From assembly GCA_963606965.1 (NCBI GenBank), contig CAVDAL010000037.1, forward strand, positions 1-17,525: a stretch of 17,525 bases of DNA, in the 5' to 3' direction. Positions 8,401 through 17,400 of the stretch are shown here, piece by piece. The position numbers were made by a program, and so were the translations under genes. This stretch comes from CAVDAL01 sp963606965. GTDB lineage: Bacteria > Actinomycetota > Coriobacteriia > Coriobacteriales > QAMH01. A model generated the notes under the pieces. The model was given only the letters and a program-made list of their open reading frames with translations, did no database searches and was not told where the DNA came from. Within the stretch, counting starts at the first letter, position 1; each line of letters begins with the position of its first letter.

Positions 8401-11400
8401 TGTAACAAATACATGGCAAGAAGAAGGAGTAGACAAGACAGCTTCTGTTCAAAGTGCATTTGCTGGATATGCTGTTCAAAGTGATGCAGAAGCTATAGCT
8501 CCAAGTATCACACAGCAACCAAAAGATGTTGAAGTCTCATACGGTGGAACAGACAGCATTGAAATTGCTGCAAGTATTGAAGCTGTCAAAGGTGTTTTGA
8601 CATATCAGTGGTATTCAAATGATGAAAAGTCTACTGAAGGTGCAAAGCTTCTTGCTGGTGAAACTTCAACAAAGCTTGTTGCAGATTCATCAAGTATTGG
8701 AACAAAATATTACTATTGTGTTGTAACAAATACATTTGAAATGACGAAGACAAAATCTGTAACATCAGATATTGTTAAAGTCGATGTTTCAAATACAATG
8801 TATATCAACAATTTAGATGAGTTCCTTACATTCAGAGATTTGGTTAATGGCGGCAACAGATTTGCTGGCGTTACAGTAAAGCTTTGTGCAGACATTGACC
8901 TTTCAAGTGTTTGCAGTGAAGAATCAGGCACAAGCTGGACTCCAATTTCAAATGTGGCTTCTGGTGCAAAAGCTTTTGCTGGTGTTTTTGATGGTGCATA
9001 TCACACAATTAAAGGCCTGTATATAAATTCAACAAAGAAATATAAAGGTTTGTTTGGTTATATTTCAAACCTTAGTGCAACAAGTGTTGTTCCAGGTATT
9101 CGTAACTTGACTGTTGAAGGTAACTGCACATTCAATTGCGGTAATTCATGTTCTGGTGGTATTGTTGGTTATATTCAAAGCAGCGCAAGCAAGCCAGCAT
9201 TTTTGGAAAATGTATGTTCAAAGGTTAATGTTTCAACTAATAATGCCATGCCATATGTGGGCAATGTTACAGGTCAAATGCGTTATGTAAGTGTTACAAA
9301 TTGTGTTAATTATGGCACATTAACAGACACAGCTAATTCAAGTTACTTGCAGTATATTTCTCCATTTGGATTTGCTCGCGAATATTGCAAAACATCATTT
9401 ACAAATTGCTATAGCCTTGGCAAAATTGCATTAAAGTGTACTTCTTCAAGCTATAGTAGTTATTATGAAGTATCTGCTTTCGCTTCTGGCTATGTTGGCG
9501 GCGGTGTTAAAAACTGCTATGTTGCTTCAGACTTTAGTGAAACAACTTGCTCAGGCTTGTATTACATTTATTCGCGCGATGGTGAATATCAAACAACAAA
9601 TAGTTACTATTATCCATCAGATAGAACATTTTATGATAAATGGTACGGTGCAACTGAAAAGACTCTAGATGAAATGAAGGAAGCTTCATTTGCAACACTT
9701 CTTGGCGATGCATATGTTGCAGACACAAATAATGTTAATGATGGCTTCCCAATGCTAAAGTGGCAAGCTGGCATTGGCCAAGGTACGCCAACAATTACTG
9801 AGCAGCCTGCTGGTGGTGCATATAGCGAAACTGATACAAAAGCAAATGATATTACTGTTAAAGCTTCACTGCCAGGTAAAGGCGACATTGGCGCTAATGG
9901 CAAGTTGAGCTATCAGTGGTATTCAAATACTACAAAATCAAATGTTGGTGGAACAGCTATTGACGGTGCTACAAACGCATCTTTCACACCAACAATTGGT
10001 GAAGAAGCTGGCACAGTATATTATTATTGTGTTGTAACTAATACATTTGATGAATCAAGAACAGCTTCTGTTACATCAGATGCATGTGCTTTTGTTGTAA
10101 TTGAAGGTGACATTGTTGCACCATCTATTACAAAGCAGCCTCAAGCGCTAACACTTGTTCAAAATGCAACAGCAAAGCAATTAAGTGTTGAAGCAAGCTT
10201 AGAAGATGCTGAAGGTACACTTGCATATCAATGGTATGTCGGTGAAAAAGAAGATGGTAGTGACTTAACTGCTATTAGTGGCGCTACTTCAGCAACATAT
10301 ACTCCACAAGTTAAAACTGCAGGCACATCATATTATGCATGTGATGTATTGAATACATTTGAAGGTTCAATTGCAGCAAAGACTCGTTCAAGCATTGTTG
10401 CTGTTAAAGTTATTGCAAATGCAAATGGCGGCAAAGCAACAATTGATGCTCAGCCACAAAATGTTGCAAGTGATGTTAAAGCAGGCGACACAATCGAAGC
10501 ATTAAGCATTTCAGCTTCTCTTCCTGAAGCAGGCACACTTGGTGGCGATGGCACACTGCATTATCAGTGGTATCACAATACAACTTCCACTATCAATACA
10601 AGTGTTGATGAAAAAGTTGGCACAGATAGTGCAAGCTATACACCAACTGTTACAACAGATACAGCAACTGGATATCATTACTTCTATTGTGTTGTAAACA
10701 ATGAATTTAGCATTGGATCAGATATTGTTACAAGCCCAGCAACTATTACATCAAACATTGTTCGCATGCATGTAGTTTCTGAAAAGGTAGCTTCTGCTCC
10801 TGTTATTGTTTCACAACCACAAATGATATTTAATGAAAAGGGAACATCTTCACCTTCTGCATTAAGTGTTGAAATTGATACAGACCAAATGGATAATGTT
10901 GGCAAGATTAGCTATCAGTGGTATGCATGTATATCTTACAAAGATTCAGTTCGTTCAAATGCAATCTCTGGTGCTACAAAAGATACATATACTCCACAAG
11001 TATCTACACTTGGTTCTTGCTATTACTTCTGCCGTATCACAAATACATTTGAAGATACAAAAGTAGCAACAACAGATTCAAATATTGTTCGTGTATTTAC
11101 ATGGGATACAGAATCTGCAACACCTTCAATTGAAGCTCAGCCTGTTGGCGGCGTTCAATATACACAAGGTGACAGCGCTAGTGCTTTAAGTGTTGAAGCT
11201 TCAATTCCTGATGAATATAAAGCTTCAAATTATAAAGCTGCTCTTCATTATCAGTGGTATAGAAATACAACTGGCACAGTAGATGCATCAGTTGATACAA
11301 AGGTTGGCACAGATAGCGCAACATATACTCCTGCTACTAACTTGAACGCAGCTTATTATTACTATTATTGTGTTGTAACAAATCAGTTCAGCACAAAGAC

Positions 11401-14400
11401 TGCTACACAACAAGCTAGCATCACAAGTGACATTGCACAAATTGCAATTGTTACAACAACTCCAGCTGCAACACCTACAATTGAAAATGTTGCAATTGAA
11501 GATGCATCATATTCACAGATGAACTATCCTCACTTTGGCCAAGCAGCAGATGCTTTGAAGGTTTCTGCTTCTGTATCTGGCGCTGGTGCAGGCGACATTA
11601 GTTATCAGTGGTATTACTCAACATCTTCAACTTTGGATCCACAAACAGATACAAAGATTGCTGGCGCTACAAAAGCAACATATAAGCCAGATTTGACATT
11701 GGCAGCAAACACTCGTTATTACTACTGTGTTGCAACAAATACATTTGAAAATGTAAAGACAGCTACTGCAATTTCTGCTGCTGCAAAGATTGACTTGAGC
11801 AATATTGTTATTTCAAATGGCAAACAGCTTTATGATTTAGCAACATGGTCAAATTCTGCATCTGAAAGCAATCTGTTTGATGGTTGCACAATCGAACTTG
11901 CAAATGATATTGATTTGTCTTTATATGCAACATGGCCAGGAATTTGCAGCAACGATGCAAAGTTGTTTATGGGCACATTCGATGGCAAAGGTCATACAAT
12001 TTATGGCTTAACAATCAATTCAAGTGCTGATGGATATAGCACTAGCCAAAAGCATGCTTTAGTTGGTCGCGCAGGAAATTCAACATTTAAGAACTTTACT
12101 ATTAAAGGTTCTATAGACATCAAGAATTCAAATCCTGATTCTTATGTTGGTGCCGTTGTTGGATATTCTGAAGGTGACACCGGTGCAATTTCTTTTGAAA
12201 ATGTAATTTCAGAAGTCAATATGTCAATTTCAGCTAACGTTCAATATGTTGGCGGCATTGCAGGCAAGTGTTGCACAAAGAATACCAGCTTTGAAAATTG
12301 TGCCTTCAAGGGTTCAATTGATATGACAAATTCTCCAAGTTACGTGCCTAATTATTTCTATGCAGGTATATGTGGTTTGGTAGCAGATTTTGCAGAAAAT
12401 ATTTCGTTTACAAATTGCTATAATGCTGGCACAATTTCAGGTTCTGGCCAAGTTATTGGCATTGCTGGCAAAAGCTATAAAACTGGTGCAAAATTCACAA
12501 ATTGCTTTAATGTTGGACAATTAACATCAAAGAATTCGAGTGGCAATTCATATGCCATCATGAAAGATGCTTCTAATCAGTATCCTGGTGCTGTTCAAAA
12601 TTGTTATTACTTAGCTGGCAGCGCTAATATGACTGTTTATCCAACAAGCAGTGGCACTGTTGAATCTTATGCTTCTTTGGATGACATGAACACAGATGCA
12701 TTCTTGAACAAGATTAATGCCGGTGGATCTGCTTTTAAACTTGGTGGCGAATATCCAATATTGAGCTTTGAAAAGAGCGCTGGAACACCAAGCATTACAG
12801 CTCAACCAAAAGATGACACATCTGCAAACATTGGTGAAACTGCTACTGCTTTAAGCGTTGGTGCTGCTTTACCTGCAGCAGGTAAGGCTGGTGCAGATGG
12901 CACATTGATGTATCAATGGTTCTGCGCAACTAAGGCAGATGCAAGTGACGCTGTTGCAGTTGCTGGGGCAAGTGAAGATGCGTCCTCAATTGTTCCAAAC
13001 ACAGACACAGCAGGAACATATTATTACTTCTGCCGTGTTTCTAATGATTATGGTGAAGCACAAGCTCCTTATGTTGATTCTGCTATTGTGAAATTCACAG
13101 TGCTAGATACAACAGCTGCTGCAACACCAAAAGTTACAACACAACCTGTTAGTGCAAGTTATGCTGCAGGTGAAGAGATCGATGCGTTGAAGGTCGCAGC
13201 CACAGTTGAAGGTGCTGGTGCTGGCACATTGAGCTATCAGTGGTATATGTCTTCATCACAAGATGCTGCTTTTGGCCAAAAGATTGATGGAGCAACAACA
13301 AGAAGTTATGTTCCAACAATCAGCTCTGGCACATCTTATTATTACTGTGTTGTAACAAATACATATCAGGGCTCAAAGACTGCAACTGCAACATCTGACT
13401 TTGCAAAAGTTACTGTTGCTGCAGATTTGCAAATTAAGAGCTTGGATGAATTTGTAGCATTCCGCGATTCAGTAAATGCAGGCAACAACTATCAAGGCAA
13501 GTCTATTGAACTTCTTTGCGACATTGATTTGTCTTCAATTAGCAATTGGACTCCAATTGGTACAGATAGTTCACGTCAATTTGCTGGTTCATTCAATGGT
13601 AATGGACATAGCATTACAGGTTTGAATATCAATGGCAGTGCTACATTTGCTGGCTTGTTTGGCTATGTATATGCTTATAACGATTCAGCAATCGAGAATT
13701 TGAAGATTAAAGGCTCTGTTGTTACAACTGGCTCATATGCCGCTGGTTTAGTTGCATTTCAAAATGCATGGAGCAATTCAATTAAATTTTCAATCAAAAA
13801 TATTATTGCTGATGTGAATGTGACTGGTAATGAAAAAGTTGGTGGCATTGTTGGCCAAGCTTCTGGCAATATATATGAAATTTCATCATGCGTAAACAAA
13901 GGCAACATTAGTTCTGCAACTACATATTCATATGTTGGTGGCATTGCTGGCATGTTTGGCTCTTATGTTTCTGGTGCTTCTGGCATTGTTGCATGCTACA
14001 ACACAGGTAATATTACAAGCGGTAATTATGCTGCTGGTATTGCAGCTTATGCTAATTACAAAGTTAGCAACTGCTATAACGCTGGTACAGTAGCTGGTAA
14101 AGCATCTTCTTCAAATACCGGTGCTGTTTGTGGTTATGCAAATTCCACATACAAGTTTGTAAACAACTATTACTTGGATTCATCTTGCGAATATGGCCAA
14201 AGTGGAACAGTAGCTACTGCAAAGACATCTGATGAATTAAAGAATGCAAGTGCTGTTAACTTGTTAAATGTTGGCGGCAATTACTTCAAAGAAGGCAACG
14301 AATATCCTGTTTTGATATTTGAAGATGATGGATATGGTTATCCAGTTATTGACATTCAGCCAGCAGGTTCTTGGGCATTGCAAAACGGCACACCAAAGAA

Positions 14401-17400
14401 GTCTTTGAGTGTTTCTGCTTCTGTTCCTGCAAAGACTGAAGGCGGCAAGCTTACATATCAATGGTACAAGCTTGTTGATGGCGAAGGCGTTGCAGTTGAT
14501 AATGCAACAGATGCAGTATTTAATCCTGCAACAAGTGAACTTGGCACATATCAATATTATTGCCTTGTTACAAACACTTGGGCAGGCGGCAGCAAATCAG
14601 TTAAGTCTGAAACTGCTACATTCTATGTTCTTGGTGGTGTTGATCCAACAGTCCCAACAATTTCAAAGCAGCCACAAAATACTTCTATTGTTCAGAAGTC
14701 AAAAGGCTCTTTGAGCGTTGAAGCGTCTGTTGAAGGCGAAGGCGCTGGAACATTGAGCTATCAATGGTATTCATGCGACAAAGATGGCAAGAATGAAAGT
14801 GCTATTAAGGGCGCAACAGCAGCAAGTTATGCTCTTGATTCAACATCTCTTGGCACTTCATATTACTTCTGCCGCATCACAAATACTTTTGAAACTATCA
14901 AGCAGGCTATTATTGATACAAATGTTGCTGAAGTAAATATCACTACATATGCAATTGAAAGCGCAAAAGATCTTGCAGATTTCCGCGACGCAGTTAATGC
15001 TGGCAATAATTTTGACGGCGTAACAGTTGAATTGGTAAATGACATTGACTTGTCTGCATATGCAAGCTGGACTCCAATTGGCAATAGTGAATCTACTCCA
15101 TTCTCTGGTTCATTTATTGGTAATGGACATAGCATTAAAGGCTTCAAGATAAGCGGCGATGTTTCAAATGCTGGTCTTTTTGGATATATTACATTCAAGA
15201 ATACTGCTTTTGAAATTTCCGACTTTACTATTTATGGCTCAATTGAGACAACAGCTGTAAAAGCTTATGCAGGTGTTTTAGGGCAAATTACTGGTGCTAC
15301 AGGTAAAAACTGTATAGTGAAAAATGTTACAAATAATGTTTCAATTAGCGGTAATTTAAGAAATGGCGGCGGCATTGCTTATACTGATTTCTATGTAACA
15401 ATTGAATCTTGTATAAATAATGCTGATATAACCTCGACTTATTCAGATGCAGCTGCAAGAATTGGCGGCATTGTTGGTTATTCAGCTGAAACAATTAAAT
15501 CTTGTGCAAACAAAGGCAATATAAGCGCTTCAGGTGCAAGTTCAATGGCTGGCGGCATCATTGGTATTTCTGGTGGTACAACCATGACTGCTTGCTATAA
15601 CACTGGCAAGATTACAGCATCTAATGAAACAGCAGGTTATGCAGCTGGTATAGCTATTGCTTCAAGTTCTGACACAGTATCTTCTTGCTATAATTCTGGC
15701 ACTGTTTCAGGTGTGACAGCTGATGCAATTGCAACATATGCAACACCAAAGAGCTATGCAAATAATATTTATCTTGACACAAGCTGCGCTAATGCAAGCA
15801 CATTTGGAACAGCTAAGACAGATGCTCAATTAAGTGATGCTGCTGTACTTAGCGATTTGAATGTTGGTTCAACTTATTACAAGCTTGGCTCAATTTATCC
15901 AATCCTTGCATGGGAAGCTGACCCAACAATTGTTGAAATTACAAAGCAGCCAACTTCTACATGGGCAAAGCAGGGTGCTAAGGATGTAACATTAAGTGTT
16001 GAAGCAAGTGCTCCAACAACTGGCAGATATGCTGGTACATTGACATATCAATGGTACAAGGTTGGCATTTTTGCTGATACTGCAGTCGATGGCGCTACAA
16101 CTGCAACACTGACAGCCGATGCAACATTTACAGGTGCAGAAACTTATTACTGCAAAGTTACAAGCACTTATGCAACAGGTTCAAAGACTATTGAATCTGA
16201 AAAAGCAGAAGTTAAAGTTGTATCAACTACAGATGCAGCAACTCCAACTGTTACAAATAAGACTGATACAACAATTTATGTTGTAACGGGTGCTGAAAAT
16301 GCAGGTAATTTGGAAGTTGAAGCAACACTTGGTGAAACTGGTGCTGGCACTTTGACTTATCAGTGGTATGAATCTGCAAAAGCTGATGGCAGTGAAGCTA
16401 CAGCTATTGAAGGCGCTACAGATAAGGCATTAGCAATTGACTCTGCCGCAAGCTTAGGTAATCACTATTACTTGTGCAAAGTTACAAATACTTTTGAAGA
16501 GTTCAAGAGTGCTTCTGCAAATTCGCCTGTTGTAAATGTATGCATTATTTCTGAAGCTCAAGCAGATGCAAAAGCAGCAATTGAAGCTAAGTGTGCTGAA
16601 ATAAATGCTAATTTAGCAGCTGATAAGTTAACTCACTTAACAGCAGATGAGCTTAAAGCATATACTGACCAAGTTGCTACAATTAAGGCATCAGCTACTA
16701 AAGCAATCTTGGCAGCAGCAGATGAAGATATTGCAGGTATTGTGGATACAAACACATCTTCACTTGAACAGATTCAAAAGAATGCTGAAGCTGCAAACTT
16801 GAAGGCATCTGAAAAAGAAACATCTGATGCACAAAGTGATGCTGCTAAACTTCAAACTCAACTTGATGAAGCTAATGCAAAGATTAAGCAAGCTGAAGAG
16901 GATTTAGCTACAGCTAATAAGACTATTGAAACAACAAAAGCAGATCTTGCAACTGCTAATGCAAACTTAAAGACTGCTAAATCTGATCTTGAAACAGCTA
17001 ACAAGAACTTGAGCAAAGCTAAAGAAGATTATGCAGCTTTGCAAAAAGCTAAAGAAGCTACAGACCTTGAATTAGCAACTGCTAAATCTGATTTAGCATC
17101 TGCTAAAGCTGCTCAAGCAATTGCTGAAGCTAATGAAGCAACAGCAAAAGCTGCACAAGCTACAGCTGAAGCAAATGAAAAGACAGCTTTGGCTGATAAA
17201 GCAACAGCAATTGCTGAAAGAGATGCTGCTTTAACTGCAAAGGCAAAGGCTGAATCTGCTCAAGCTACAGCTGAAGCTAATGAAGCAACTGCAAAGGCAG
17301 AAGCTGCAAAGGCAAAGGCTGATGCAACTCAAGCAGAAGCTGATGCTAAGGCTGCACAAGCAGCTCAAGCAAAGGCAGAAGCTGCACAAAAGGCAGCTGA

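Larger units (their letters stand above)
7202..8797 (+). repeat. Super-module 2: GLUG domain + Ig3, Ig4 (residues 612-1143)
   Basis: DELAAFATAVNSG, then ADIELSGEWTPIGNS and GNFDGQYH, then coils with ENCANYGNI, VNCYNAGSI and KNCYNTGKV. Ig3 (W974, C1010) and Ig4 (W1081, C1117) follow. The F-strand coding stretches of Ig3 and Ig4 share an exact 28-bp repeat. Confidence 0.85.

Noticed and set aside
8713..8931. Recurrent minus-strand ORFs within the giant gene, many starting near the reverse complement of the YYCVVTN codons (for example 8713-8931, 10684-10905, 7105-7335, 14863-15198)
   Set aside because: They are antisense shadows. The + frame is continuous with clear protein domains and signal peptide, and the shared residues of the antisense products come from the repeated F-strand codons.
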